Source of the DNA: Streptomyces sp. CB02009
GTDB taxonomy: Bacteria > Actinomycetota > Actinomycetes > Streptomycetales > Streptomycetaceae
Direction: 5' to 3'
Assembly (NCBI RefSeq): GCF_001905825.1
Contig: NZ_LIVV01000001.1
Coordinates: forward strand, 227,299 to 291,298
DNA length: 64,000 bases
Part shown: positions 1 to 7,774 of the stretch, one piece after another
Layout of the letters: the number at the start of each line of letters is the position of its first letter
How positions within the stretch are numbered: position 1 is the stretch's first letter
Program-made: the position numbers and the translations under genes
Notes under the pieces: generated by a model
What the model was told of the DNA's origin: nothing
Databases searched by the model: none
What the model saw: the letters and a program-made list of their open reading frames with translations, nothing else

Positions 1-810
1 GGGCGGGCGCGCCGCTGGGAGGACGTACGGAGCCTGGTGCTGCCGCTGGTGATCGTGCTGGCAGGACTGTTCGCGGTGAGCCTGCTGAACGGCGGCTCCC
101 TCCAGGCGGCCGAGGGCGGCCCACTGTTCCTCGCCCTCTTCAGCCTCGGCTGGGTCGCCGTGCTCGGGCTGCTCGCCCTCGGCGCGCTGGGATGCCTGGT
201 CGCGCAGTACCGGAGACCGGCCGGCGGCACGGGCGCGGCCCCTCGGCACCCGGTCGCACCGCTGCCCGGCTGGTCGAAGCCGCCGCTCGCCGTCGTCGGC
301 TCGGGATGGCTCGGCATCGGCGCCGGGCTGCTCGCGTTCCCCGGCTTCTGGGGCGCGCTCCTGCCGTGGACGGTGAACCGCGCGGACGCGCAGGGCCTCG
401 GAGTCTGGGCGCTCGCGCTGGGCGTCGGCGTCCTCGGCGCGCTGGCCGAGGACGATCTGACCCGCATCCGCCCCGCGCTGCGGGCCGTCCCGCTGATCGC
501 GCTCGCCATGGTGCTCGTCCTCGCGGTCCACCACCGGTCGGTCGACTGGACCTCGGGTCCCGGCGCCTCGCTTGCCGCGCTCGTCACCGGCCTCTTCACG
601 ACGGGAGCCTCGGGCCACTGGCTGCTCTCCCGAGCGGACCGCCGAAGCGCCGCCGCGGCCGAGGCCGCGGCGGCCACGCCTACCGGGTCCGTGCCCGGCG
701 CGCCTGCCGGGTCCGCGCCTCCCACGCCTGTCGAGTCCGAGGCCGCGCCCGAGGTCCCGCTCGCCGCCGTGCCCCCTGCCGGGCCCCCGCCCGCGGACGA
801 CGACGGCTAG
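1..810 (+). CDS. Polytopic membrane protein, 5' end cut off by window start
   Basis: The frame is open from base 1, so the true start lies upstream; a GTG at 37 is an internal possibility. The visible 269 residues hold about six hydrophobic stretches, beginning near LVLPLVIVLAGLFAVSLL and ending near ALVTGLFTTGASGHWLL, followed by a roughly 60-residue Ala/Pro/Glu-rich tail that is probably cytoplasmic and disordered. I recognise no family and no catalytic motif. The stop codon overlaps the stop of the convergent histidine kinase gene by four bases (CTAG shared). Function unknown; membrane location is inferred from hydrophobicity only. Confidence 0.7.
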   Translation, partial: GRARRWEDVRSLVLPLVIVLAGLFAVSLLNGGSLQAAEGGPLFLALFSLGWVAVLGLLALGALGCLVAQYRRPAGGTGAAPRHPVAPLPGWSKPPLAVVGSGWLGIGAGLLAFPGFWGALLPWTVNRADAQGLGVWALALGVGVLGALAEDDLTRIRPALRAVPLIALAMVLVLAVHHRSVDWTSGPGASLAALVTGLFTTGASGHWLLSRADRRSAAAAEAAAATPTGSVPGAPAGSAPPTPVESEAAPEVPLAAVPPAGPPPADDDG

Positions 811-1928
811 GGCGCGCCGGGAAGCCGGACGGTGACGAGCAGGCCGCCGGCGGGGCGGGCGACGAGGTCGAGGGAGCCGTCGTGGGCGCGGACGACGCTC
901 CGCACGATGGCCAGGCCGAGGCCGACGCCGGCGTGCTCGTCGGTGCGCACGCGTGTCGCGCCCCGCTGGAACGGCTCGGTGAGCGTCGGCACGACCTCCG
1001 GTGCGAGCGGAGGACCGGTGTTCTCGACCCGCAGCACACTCGTGGCGCCGGTACCGCCCCCGCCCGTCCCGATCCTGCCGGTCCCGGCGCCCTCCGTCCC
1101 GGTGTGGACCGTGACGGTGCCTCCGGCGGGGACGTTGTGGACGACGGCGTTCTGGACGAGGTTCGTGACCATCCGCAGCAGGAGCTCCGCGGAGCCGCTG
1201 GTCGGGGCCGCGGTGCCGGTGACGTCGAGCGTGATGCGGCGCCGCTCGGCGAGGGGGAGCAGCGTTTCGGCCGCCTCCTCGGCGAGCAGGGAGAGGTCGA
1301 CGTTCTCGCGGGTGAAGGTGCCGGTGTCCCCGCGGCTGAGCACCAGCAGGGCCTCGGTGAGCGCGATCGCCCGGGTGTTGACGGTCCGCAGGCGTTCGAC
1401 GAGCTCCTCGCGGTCGTGGGTGGGGTCCTCGCGGGCGACGTCGAGGAGCGCCCGCGAGACCGCCAGCGGGGTCCGCAGTTCGTGGGAGGCGTTCGCGGCG
1501 AACCTGCGCTGCTCGTCGACGTGCGACTCCAGCCTCCCGAGCATCGAGTCGAAGGCGTCGGAGAGTTCACGGAACTCGTCCTGGCGGCCCTTCATCCGGA
1601 TCCGGTGGGACAGCGACCCCTCCCCGGCCCTGCGTGCCGCGTCCCTGATCCGGTGGAGCGGTGCGAGCATCCGGCCGGCGAGGAGCCATCCCCCGACCAG
1701 GCCGAACACGAGGAGGCAGGCCATCGCCACGGCGGCGGCGGGGAAGAAGGTGCGCACCAGGAGCCAGCGGTTGGGCGAGACCCCCAGCAGGCCCTGGGGG
1801 TTGTCGGGCACGTAGCGCAGCAGGTACCCCCACACCACTGCCAGCAGCAGGGCGCCGGCGACGGCGAGGAACCCGGCGTAGCTGAGGGTGAGTTTCAGCC
1901 GGGCGCTGAGCCCTCGCCGTCTAGTCAT
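807..1928 (-). CDS. Two-component sensor histidine kinase
   Basis: A 373-aa inner-membrane kinase. Two transmembrane segments (about residues 10-36 and 55-85) flank a short extracellular loop. They are followed by a HAMP domain, a HisKA dimerisation domain with the H-box NASHELRTPLA (phospho-acceptor His) and a C-terminal HATPase_c domain with the G-box GVGLGLAIVR. It should autophosphorylate and pass phosphate to the response regulator encoded immediately upstream, whose gene overlaps it by 8 bp, implying translational coupling. The external loop is only about 20 residues, so the signal may be sensed within the membrane. The ligand cannot be told from sequence. Confidence 0.93.
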   Translation of the reverse strand: MTRRRGLSARLKLTLSYAGFLAVAGALLLAVVWGYLLRYVPDNPQGLLGVSPNRWLLVRTFFPAAAVAMACLLVFGLVGGWLLAGRMLAPLHRIRDAARRAGEGSLSHRIRMKGRQDEFRELSDAFDSMLGRLESHVDEQRRFAANASHELRTPLAVSRALLDVAREDPTHDREELVERLRTVNTRAIALTEALLVLSRGDTGTFTRENVDLSLLAEEAAETLLPLAERRRITLDVTGTAAPTSGSAELLLRMVTNLVQNAVVHNVPAGGTVTVHTGTEGAGTGRIGTGGGGTGATSVLRVENTGPPLAPEVVPTLTEPFQRGATRVRTDEHAGVGLGLAIVRSVVRAHDGSLDLVARPAGGLLVTVRLPGAP

Positions 1929-2631
1929 GCGCGGGGCCGGTGCCGGGGCTGCGGGTGTCGGGGGTGCCGGGGGCGGCCTCGATGCGGTAGCCGACCCCCG
2001 GCACGGTCGCGATGAGCCACGGTTCGCCGAGCCGTTTGCGCAGTGCGGAGACGGTGATGCGTACGGCGTTGGTGAGGGGGTCGGCGTTCTCGTCCCAGGC
2101 CCGTTCGAGCAGCTCCTCCGCGCTGACGACCCCGCCCTCGGCGGCCACGAGGACGTCGAGGACGGCGAACTGCTTGCGGGTGAGCGCCACGTACCGCCCG
2201 TCGCGGAAGACCTCCCGGCGGAAGGGGTCGACCCGCAGGCCGGCGAGCTCGCGGACCGGGGGCCGGGCGTGCGCGCGTCTGCGGTCGAGCGCCCTCAGCC
2301 GCAGGACCAGCTCCCGCAGGTCGAACGGCTTGGTGAGGTAGTCGTCGGCGCCCAGCTCGAAACCCGAGGCCTTGTCGTCGATCCGGTCGGCTGCCGTGAG
2401 CATGAGGATCGGGATGCCGCTCCCGGAGGCGACGATGCGCCGGGCGACCTCGTCGCCGGAGGGGCCGGGGATGTCCCGGTCGAGGACGGCGATGTCATAG
2501 GAGTGGACGCCGAGCAGTTCCAGGGCGGAGTCGCCGTCTCCGGCGATGTCGGCGGCGATCGCCTCGAGCCGCAGCCCGTCACGGACGGCCTCGGCCAGGT
2601 ACGGCTCGTCCTCCACGATCAGTACGCGCAT
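1921..2631 (-). CDS. OmpR-family response regulator
   Basis: A 236-aa protein with an N-terminal receiver domain: acidic pocket VEDE, phospho-acceptor Asp51 in VLDRDIPG and Lys in LTKPF. A C-terminal winged-helix DNA-binding domain follows. It is the first gene of a two-gene unit with the histidine kinase. The 68-bp gap to the upstream VanZ-like gene on the same strand leaves room for its own promoter. ATG at 2631 is the only sensible start, giving the family's usual length. Targets are unknown. Confidence 0.94.
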   Translation of the reverse strand: MRVLIVEDEPYLAEAVRDGLRLEAIAADIAGDGDSALELLGVHSYDIAVLDRDIPGPSGDEVARRIVASGSGIPILMLTAADRIDDKASGFELGADDYLTKPFDLRELVLRLRALDRRRAHARPPVRELAGLRVDPFRREVFRDGRYVALTRKQFAVLDVLVAAEGGVVSAEELLERAWDENADPLTNAVRITVSALRKRLGEPWLIATVPGVGYRIEAAPGTPDTRSPGTGPAHD

Positions 2632-2699
2632 GGCTGAAGCCTAAGCACCGGGACCCGGCACCGAGGTGCCCGAGGCCGGGGACGCGGCGGACTCACGGC

Positions 2700-3404
2700 T
2701 CAGGCCGCCGATGCCAGGGCGGGGCGGGGCCCGTCCGTGGGCGCCTCCGCCGCGGTGCGCCACCAGTGCCGCGAGGCCAGCGCGGCCAACGCGGCGCCGG
2801 TGGCGTTGACCAGCACGTCGTCCACGGAGGACACCCGGTCGAGTCGGAAGACGTACTGGGCGCCCTCGACCAGGACCGAACAGCCCGCGCCGAGCGCGAG
2901 GATCCGGGGAACGGAGGCCAGTGCCGCGAACCGCACCGGGGCGAAGAAGCCGAGCGAGGCGAAGACCAGGAGGTTGCCGACGATGCCGAGCGTCCCCATC
3001 GTGACCAGGTCCCGCAGCGGTACCAGGCTCACCCGGGCGGGGGCGATGCTGGGCGCGGCGCCCGGCATCAGCGTCAGCCACAGGAACGGCACCGTCCCGT
3101 GGACCATGCCCACCTCGGCCAGCGACAGCCGCCAGGCCGGTGCGCGGCCGGCCGCCCGCCGCCGGAGGGCCAGGGCCCCCGCCACGAGCAGGGACAGCGG
3201 CACCGCGACCAGCGTCATGAGCACCACACCGTTGAAGGTGTCGAAGCAGCCGTGCCACCGCCCGGCCATGCACCGCGGAGCGGACATCATGAGCGGCCCC
3301 CGCACCACGTACAGCGCGCCCGCCAGGCCGAGAAGAGCCAGGCCGGTGAGCACGGTCCGGCGCGTGCGGCGGGGCGGGGCGGGCGGCGGGGCGCTGGATG
3401 TCAT
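2700..3404 (-). CDS. VanZ-like membrane protein
   Basis: A 234-aa protein from an ATG at 3404, with four or five transmembrane helices. The C-terminal half matches the VanZ-like pattern: a helix with GNLLVFASLGFFAP, then VEGAQYVFRLDRVSSVDDVLVN, in which the acidic SVDD(V/I)xxN motif is typical. VanZ relatives confer low-level teicoplanin resistance in enterococci, but most actinobacterial copies have no known role and there is no vanHAX-type cluster here, so resistance should not be assumed. An unusual pair of cysteines (residues about 45-53) lies in the first extracellular loop. The reading frame continues far upstream without a stop, but that part has no hydrophobic or conserved features. 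Confidence 0.8.
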   Translation of the reverse strand: MTSSAPPPAPPRRTRRTVLTGLALLGLAGALYVVRGPLMMSAPRCMAGRWHGCFDTFNGVVLMTLVAVPLSLLVAGALALRRRAAGRAPAWRLSLAEVGMVHGTVPFLWLTLMPGAAPSIAPARVSLVPLRDLVTMGTLGIVGNLLVFASLGFFAPVRFAALASVPRILALGAGCSVLVEGAQYVFRLDRVSSVDDVLVNATGAALAALASRHWWRTAAEAPTDGPRPALASAA

Positions 3405-3602
3405 GCCCTCATGGAAGTGGAAGGGCGGTTGCGGGGGCGTATGCGGTTTTCGATACACCCGCGATACGCGAACCCGTGCCCGTGCCGGTACGAAGCGGTC
3501 GGCGCGGACACGTGCGTGGGCGTGGACGGGACGGCCGGAACCGCGGGCGGGACGGTCCGAAATCCCCTGGCACCGGCGGCGGGTGGGCGGGATCATGGTC
3601 GG

Positions 3603-4217
3603 ATGAGCCAGCACGCCGACACGGCCCCGCCCGCCACACACACCCCCGCCACCCCGCCCGTCGACGCGCTGATCGTCGTGGACGTGCAGACCGCCTTCGT
3701 CACCGGTGACGGGGCCGTGCCCGCGGCCGCGCGGCTCGTCGACCGTACGACGGACCTCCTCGCGCGGGCGCGACGGGACGGCGCGCTCGTCGTGCACCTC
3801 CAGAACGACGGACCGCCCGGAGCGGAGGACGAACCCCACACGCCGGGCTGGGAGCTCCACCACCCCGTCGCGCCCGGGCCGCGCGAGTTCGTCATCCGCA
3901 AGCCGTACGACGACGGCTTCGAGGAGACCCGGCTCGGCGTCGTGCTCTCCGACGCGGGCGTGCGCGCGATCGCCGTCTGCGGTGTGATGTCCGAGATGTG
4001 TGTGCAGGCGACGGCACGTACGGCGCTGGCGCGCGGCTACCGCGTCGTCGTCCCGCACGACGCCCACGCCACCCAGGACGTGCCGGCCGCGCCCGGGATC
4101 AGCGAGGTCGTCCCGGCCGCCACGGTCTCCCGGGTCGCCGCCTACGCCCTGGGGAGCGACGCGGAGGTCACCGTACGGGCCGCCGAGGTCACCTTCGCGG
4201 GCCCGGCCGCAGGCTGA
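3603..4217 (+). CDS. Isochorismatase-family cysteine hydrolase
   Basis: A 204-aa alpha/beta hydrolase of the isochorismatase/nicotinamidase superfamily. The catalytic triad is visible: Asp in LIVVDVQTAF, Lys in FVIRKPYDDGF and nucleophile Cys in GVMSEMCVQATA, preceded by the cis-peptide-like AVCGV. Substrates in this superfamily include isochorismate, nicotinamide, N-carbamoylsarcosine and other amides. No siderophore or NAD salvage genes are adjacent, so the substrate is open. The gene stands alone between genes of opposite strand. The ATG at 3603 is chosen because upstream codons are low-complexity. Confidence 0.87.
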   Translation: MSQHADTAPPATHTPATPPVDALIVVDVQTAFVTGDGAVPAAARLVDRTTDLLARARRDGALVVHLQNDGPPGAEDEPHTPGWELHHPVAPGPREFVIRKPYDDGFEETRLGVVLSDAGVRAIAVCGVMSEMCVQATARTALARGYRVVVPHDAHATQDVPAAPGISEVVPAATVSRVAAYALGSDAEVTVRAAEVTFAGPAAG

Positions 4218-4235
4218 GGTTCCCGGGTCGCGCCG

Positions 4236-4832
4236 TCACTCCGGCCGGAGGGAACGCCAGATCCGGTCCGGCAGGATCCTGCCCGCCTGCGCGAGGTCCA
4301 CGTCGTGCGCGCCGGAGAGCCAGCGGCGCGCGGTCTCGGCCGTCGGCCCGATGACCAGGGCCTCGATCAGCGGCTCGGGAGTCGGCGCGATCTCACCCGC
4401 CTCCGCGAAGGGCCGCAGCCACGCCCCGATCGCGGAGAGCAGCGGCTCCTCGGCAGCCCGGATCCGCTCGGCGTGGGCGACGAGACGGCCCGAGTACGCC
4501 GAGGCGTGGATGAACAGGGCGGCGTCCGGGTTCTCCTCCGTGAACCGGAGGTACGCCGTGACCACCGCCCGCACTCCCGTCCGGGCCGTCCTGGTGCGGC
4601 CGAGGGCGGCGACGACCTCGCCGCACAACCGTTCCGTGCACCGGATGTACAGAGCGGCGGCGAGGCCGTCGAAACTGCCGAAGTGGTGGTACAGGCTGCC
4701 GAGGCTGACACCACCGGCCGCCGTCACCGCGTTCACGGTGAATCCCTCCTGGCCGGAGTCCGCGTACACCTTCAGTGCCGTCGTCAGCAGACGTTCGACG
4801 GTGGCCTCGCCACGCTGCTGCTTAGGAGACAT
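4236..4832 (-). CDS. TetR/AcrR-family transcriptional regulator
   Basis: A 198-aa one-component regulator. The N-terminal TetR helix-turn-helix shows GVSLGSLYHHFGSFDGLAAA (recognition helix SLYHHF). The C-terminal ligand domain is variable. It ends 18 bp from the convergent isochorismatase-like gene. ATG at 4832 is taken as start; a GTG at 4841 would add three residues, and no strong ribosome site distinguishes them. A small inverted repeat (CTAGT-N9-ACTAG, 4843-4861) sits just upstream and could be its own operator. The next gene upstream on the same strand is the F420 reductase-like gene, a possible target. Confidence 0.9.
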   Translation of the reverse strand: MSPKQQRGEATVERLLTTALKVYADSGQEGFTVNAVTAAGGVSLGSLYHHFGSFDGLAAALYIRCTERLCGEVVAALGRTRTARTGVRAVVTAYLRFTEENPDAALFIHASAYSGRLVAHAERIRAAEEPLLSAIGAWLRPFAEAGEIAPTPEPLIEALVIGPTAETARRWLSGAHDVDLAQAGRILPDRIWRSLRPE

Positions 4833-4842
4833 GGCGCACACC

Positions 4843-4861
4843 CTAGTGCAGCCGTAACTAG
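4843..4861. promoter_or_regulatory. Candidate TetR operator, CTAGT-N9-ACTAG
   Basis: Five-base perfect arms 9 bp apart lie immediately upstream of the TetR start codon, where autoregulatory TetR operators usually sit. The arms are short, so a chance match is possible. Confidence 0.3.
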
Positions 4862-4958
4862 AGCTTTGTTCGGGTTTTGTGGCGGGGAAGTGCCCGGGGC
4901 CGGCGGCGGCGCGAACCGGTCGGAGCGCGCGGCGAGGCCGGCCCCGGAGGGGGCGTGG

Positions 4959-5621
4959 TCAGCCCCGGAAGCCCTCGGGGCGCTCGGGAGAGGCGGCGCC
5001 CAACGCCTTCGTCACGGCGTCCACGCCCTCCCGGAGGCCGTAGACCGGGGTGTCCGGCTGCTGGCGCCAGGAGTCGTCGATCCCGCCCGCGTCCACGGAG
5101 TCGAAGCCCAGCTCGTCGATGAGGAGCCGGACCTTCTCCTTCGCCGCCGCGTCGTCACCCGCCACCGGGAGGGCCAGGCGCTCCGGGTCGCCCGCCGGGC
5201 GCGGCCGGTCCAGGATGTCCTGCGCGTAGGTCCCGTTGAAGGCCTTGATCACCGGGTGGCCGATGCGGAGCTCGGTCCAGCGGCTCTCCGTCAGGCCCTC
5301 GTCCTCGATCGCGGCGATCCGGCCGTCGCGCTCACGGGGGTAGTAGTTGCCGGTGTCGATGACGGCGAACCCCTCCGCCGCGCCGTCGAGGAACCCGGCC
5401 GGCAGGTCGGGGACGTTCTTCAGCGGGACCGTCACGACGACGATCTCGGCGCCCCGGGCGGCCTCCGAGGCGGTGACGGCGGTGGCGCCGGTCTCCTCGA
5501 CGAGCGCGGCGAGGGTCTCCGGGCCGCGGGAGTTGGCCACGGACACGTCGTGACCGAGGGCGGTGAGGCGGCGGGTCAGGTTGCCGCCGATGTTGCCGGC
5601 GCCGATGATGCCGATCTTCAT
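4959..5621 (-). CDS. NADPH-dependent F420 reductase-like oxidoreductase
   Basis: A 220-aa Rossmann-fold protein starting MKIGIIGAGNIGG, the dinucleotide-binding GxGxxG. VANSRGPETL fits the NADP phosphate-binding loop seen in F420H2:NADP oxidoreductases and related dinucleotide-binding proteins. Further conserved blocks are VVVTVPLKNVPDL and VIKAFNGTYAQ. Members reduce coenzyme F420 with NADPH or act as NADP-dependent reductases, and actinomycetes make F420. The ATG at 5621 gives the family length. The leader between this gene and the divergent ArsR-STAS gene contains two strong palindromes, so control by that regulator is plausible. Confidence 0.82.
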   Translation of the reverse strand: MKIGIIGAGNIGGNLTRRLTALGHDVSVANSRGPETLAALVEETGATAVTASEAARGAEIVVVTVPLKNVPDLPAGFLDGAAEGFAVIDTGNYYPRERDGRIAAIEDEGLTESRWTELRIGHPVIKAFNGTYAQDILDRPRPAGDPERLALPVAGDDAAAKEKVRLLIDELGFDSVDAGGIDDSWRQQPDTPVYGLREGVDAVTKALGAASPERPEGFRG

Positions 5622-5696
5622 GGTGCTTCCTTCTGTCCGTTCCGGCTGTCGCTTCGAGCTGTCTGGTGCAGCCCCGGGAACGCGGAGTCTGTTCCC

Positions 5697-5738
5697 GGTT
5701 CCGGAGACCGGTCGCGCCGGAGACCGGTCTCCGGAACC
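5697..5738. promoter_or_regulatory. 16-bp perfect inverted repeat in the divergent leader
   Basis: Arms at 5697-5712 and 5723-5738 are perfect reverse complements (GGTTCCGGAGACCGGT against ACCGGTCTCCGGAACC) with a 10-bp spacer. The element lies 76-117 bp upstream of the F420 reductase-like start and about 130 bp before the ArsR-STAS start. It could fold as RNA on either strand or bind a dimeric protein. The near-repeated GGAGACCGGT inside the spacer makes it an unusually strong structure. Confidence 0.55.
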
Positions 5739-5759
5739 CGTCTCAGTACGTGAAAGGCA

Positions 5760-5779
5760 AATTGCAGATTTCTGCAATT
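5760..5779. promoter_or_regulatory. 9-bp palindrome, probable ArsR-type operator
   Basis: AATTGCAGA-TT-TCTGCAATT is a perfect 9-bp inverted repeat in a notably AT-rich patch of a GC-rich genome. It lies between the divergent F420 reductase-like and ArsR-STAS genes. Size, symmetry and position match operators of winged-helix dimers such as ArsR/SmtB proteins. Binding by the adjacent regulator is inferred. Confidence 0.6.
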
Positions 5780-5866
5780 CGATACATCCTGGTCAGGCCG
5801 TGCCCGTCGGGAGCCGCCGGGTCGCGGCGACCCGCCCCGCGCCCCCGTGCCCCCGGAGGACAGACC

Positions 5867-6670
5867 GTGCCGGTCCCGCCGCACCAGGCCAAGGCCGAGT
5901 TCTTCCGCATGCTGGGCCATCCCGTCCGCGTCCGGGTCCTGGAGCTGCTCCAGGACGGGCCGATGCCGGTACGGGAACTGCTCGCGCGGATCGAGATCGA
6001 ACCGGCGGCACTCTCGCAGCAGCTCGCCGTGCTCCGCCGCTCCGGGATCGTGACCGCGGCCCGCGAGGGGTCCACCGTCGTGTACACGCTCGCCGGCGGG
6101 GACGTGGCCCAGCTGATGCGCGCCGCCCGGCGCATCCTCGCCGAGATCGCCTCCGGCCCGCGGCCCTGTCTCCCGCCCCCGCCCCCGCTTCGGCAGCACG
6201 CGCCTCCGCGGCCCGTGCCCCCCGTCAGTGCCCCCAGTCCGTGCTCCCGCAGTGACCGCCGTACGAGAAGGATGACGACGCAGATGACCATCGAATGGCG
6301 TTACACCGTCCAGCAGGACCTGGGCGTACTGTCCCTGGCCGGGTTCCTCGGAGCCGACGCCGTGGGACGGTTCACCGGGGCCGTGGGGTGGGCGGTGGCG
6401 CGGGGCACGGGTCCGGTCGTCCTCGACCTGACCCGGCTGCGGGGCTGGTCGGCCGGCGGGCAGCTCGCCGTCGCGGAGGCCGCGCTCCGGCTGCGGGCCG
6501 AGGGCCGTGCCCTCGAACTGGCCGCGATTCCTGCCGACGGCTCCCTCGTCCCGGCGGGCGAGGGCCCCCCGGTCCTGGTCCACCGCGACCTGGCCGCGGC
6601 GCTGGCCGCGCACCGCGACGCGGGCGTGGAGCAGCGGGCCTGGCGCAGCGACGCCTGGCCGACCGCCTGA
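5867..6670 (+). CDS. ArsR-family winged-helix protein fused to a STAS-like domain
   Basis: A 267-aa protein with one uninterrupted frame. Residues about 5-100 are an ArsR/SmtB winged helix: QAKAEFFRMLGHPVRVRVLE, recognition helix ALSQQLAVLRRSGIV and beta-wing AREGSTVVYTL. No CxC metal site is visible. A Pro-rich linker of about 30 residues follows. The last 130 residues resemble a STAS or anti-sigma-antagonist fold (VVLDLTRLRGW...GQLAVAEAALRL), but the usual DSSG phospho-serine loop is replaced by WSAGG. GTG at 5867 has GGAGGA six bases upstream. An internal ATG near 6271 with AGAAGG could also produce the STAS part alone. Related actinobacterial ArsR genes often accompany SulP/STAS transporters; none is next to it here. 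Confidence 0.78.
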   Translation: MPVPPHQAKAEFFRMLGHPVRVRVLELLQDGPMPVRELLARIEIEPAALSQQLAVLRRSGIVTAAREGSTVVYTLAGGDVAQLMRAARRILAEIASGPRPCLPPPPPLRQHAPPRPVPPVSAPSPCSRSDRRTRRMTTQMTIEWRYTVQQDLGVLSLAGFLGADAVGRFTGAVGWAVARGTGPVVLDLTRLRGWSAGGQLAVAEAALRLRAEGRALELAAIPADGSLVPAGEGPPVLVHRDLAAALAAHRDAGVEQRAWRSDAWPTA

Positions 6671-6692
6671 CCGCCCCGGCGGCGCCACCGCT

Positions 6693-6780
6693 CACGTACG
6701 GCCCACGTACGGCACACGTACGGCACACGTACTGCTCACGTACCGCTCACGTACGGTCCGTGTACCGCCCAAGTACCGGC
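6693..6780. repeat. Eight tandem copies of an 11-bp repeat
   Basis: Units begin at 6693, 6704, 6715, 6726, 6737, 6748, 6759 and 6770. The consensus is CACGTACSGCY, with the first five or six copies nearly identical and the last two degenerate (CGTGTACCGCC, CAAGTACCGGC). Each unit carries GTAC and most carry the palindrome ACGT/GTAC. The period is close to one helical turn, so all copies would face the same side of DNA. It occupies the non-coding stretch between the ArsR-STAS gene and the second ArsR gene. The rest of 6671-6906 shows no gene. Confidence 0.9.
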
Positions 6781-6906
6781 CCGTCCTGGCAGGTTCCGGC
6801 CATGATCGGCCGCGGAGCCGTCCTCGGTGCGTTTCCGCTCCGACAGGAGCGAGGATGGGGGCATGCTGCAGAGTGCCGGGTCGATGAGACGCGCGGGGTG
6901 GGTGCG

Positions 6907-7254
6907 ATGAGTACGCCGCTCTACCAACTGAAGGCCGAGTTCTTCAAGACACTGGGACACCCCGTCCGCATCCGCGTCCTGGAGCTGCTGAGCGAGCGCG
7001 AGCACGGGGTCGCCGAGATGCTCCGCGACACGGGTGTCGAACCGGCCTACCTCTCCCAGCAGTTGGCGGTCCTGCGGCGGGCGAACATGGTCGTCGCCCG
7101 CCGCGAAGGCACGGCCGTGTACTACGCGCTGACGAGCCCTCAGGTGGCCGAGCTGCTGACGACCGCCCGCGCGATCCTCTCGGGCGTCCTCGCCGGCCGG
7201 GCGGAACCGCCGGGCGGCCTCCGGGCCCCGGCGCCCCGGGAGAAGACCCCCTGA
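6907..7254 (+). CDS. ArsR/SmtB-family transcriptional regulator
   Basis: A 115-aa winged-helix repressor-like protein. It opens STPLYQLKAEFFKTLGHPVR and has the recognition helix YLSQQLAVLRRANMVVARRE, followed by the wing and dimerisation helix. It is clearly paralogous to the N-terminal half of the ArsR-STAS gene 240 bp upstream, suggesting local duplication. No CxC or other obvious metal-binding motif is present. The frame is open far upstream, but ATG at 6907 gives the normal family length and start. The 11-bp repeat array lies in its leader, about 130 bp before the start, and could hold its binding sites. Confidence 0.88.
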   Translation: MSTPLYQLKAEFFKTLGHPVRIRVLELLSEREHGVAEMLRDTGVEPAYLSQQLAVLRRANMVVARREGTAVYYALTSPQVAELLTTARAILSGVLAGRAEPPGGLRAPAPREKTP

Positions 7255-7279
7255 TGGAGTCCGATGCCGCTCATACGGC

Positions 7280-7675
7280 ATGGTGGACCGCATGTATTCG
7301 GTGGTGCAGAACGTGGCGGTCGACTGTGCGGATGCCTATGGGCTGGCGCGGTTCTGGAGCGAGGTGACCGGCTCCCCGTTGGACCCTTCGAGCGGACCGG
7401 GCGACCCGGAGACCCAGGTGATGCTCAAGGGCGGCCCGGTGCTCTACTTCAACCAGGTTCCCGAGCCCAAGACCCTCAAGAACCGCCTCCATCTGTGCCT
7501 GCGCCCGACGACCTCGCGCGAGGCGGAGATCGAGCGCCTCCTGGCCCTCGGAGCGTCCCTGGCCGGCGACCACCGGAACCCCGACGGCACGGGGTGGGCG
7601 GTCCTCACCGACCCCGAGGGCAACGAGTTCTGCGTCCTCCGCGGCGACTCCGACCGCGCGAACCCGCCTTCCTGA
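7280..7675 (+). CDS. VOC (glyoxalase-like fold) family protein
   Basis: A 131-aa protein with the paired beta-alpha-beta-beta-beta pattern of the vicinal oxygen chelate superfamily: VVQNVAVDCADAYGLARFWSEV at the N-terminus and WAVLTDPEGNEFCVL at the C-terminus, the latter being the typical metal-ligand strand. It resembles the glyoxalase-like proteins (Glyoxalase_6) that are numerous in streptomycetes and mostly uncharacterised. It lies 25 bp downstream of the ArsR gene on the same strand and may be co-transcribed with it. The substrate is unknown. Confidence 0.85.
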   Translation: MVDRMYSVVQNVAVDCADAYGLARFWSEVTGSPLDPSSGPGDPETQVMLKGGPVLYFNQVPEPKTLKNRLHLCLRPTTSREAEIERLLALGASLAGDHRNPDGTGWAVLTDPEGNEFCVLRGDSDRANPPS

Positions 7676-7774
7676 GCGCGGGACGAGCGAAGGCGCGCGG
7701 CGGTGCGCGGAGGCGCGCCGAAATCGTTGGACTCGCCGGGCTCCGCGACAGCGTCGCGCCGTTCGGCGGCACCC

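Noticed and set aside
2641..3273. A second minus-strand frame overlapping the VanZ-like gene
   Set aside because: Arg/Gly/Ala-rich shadow of the membrane protein, lacking hydrophobic helices or motifs.
2700..3404. Glycopeptide resistance locus
   Set aside because: Only a VanZ-like gene is present, with no vanH, vanA-type ligase or vanX homologue nearby.
6693..6780. CRISPR array
   Set aside because: Units are 11 bp and contiguous without spacers, and no cas gene is present.
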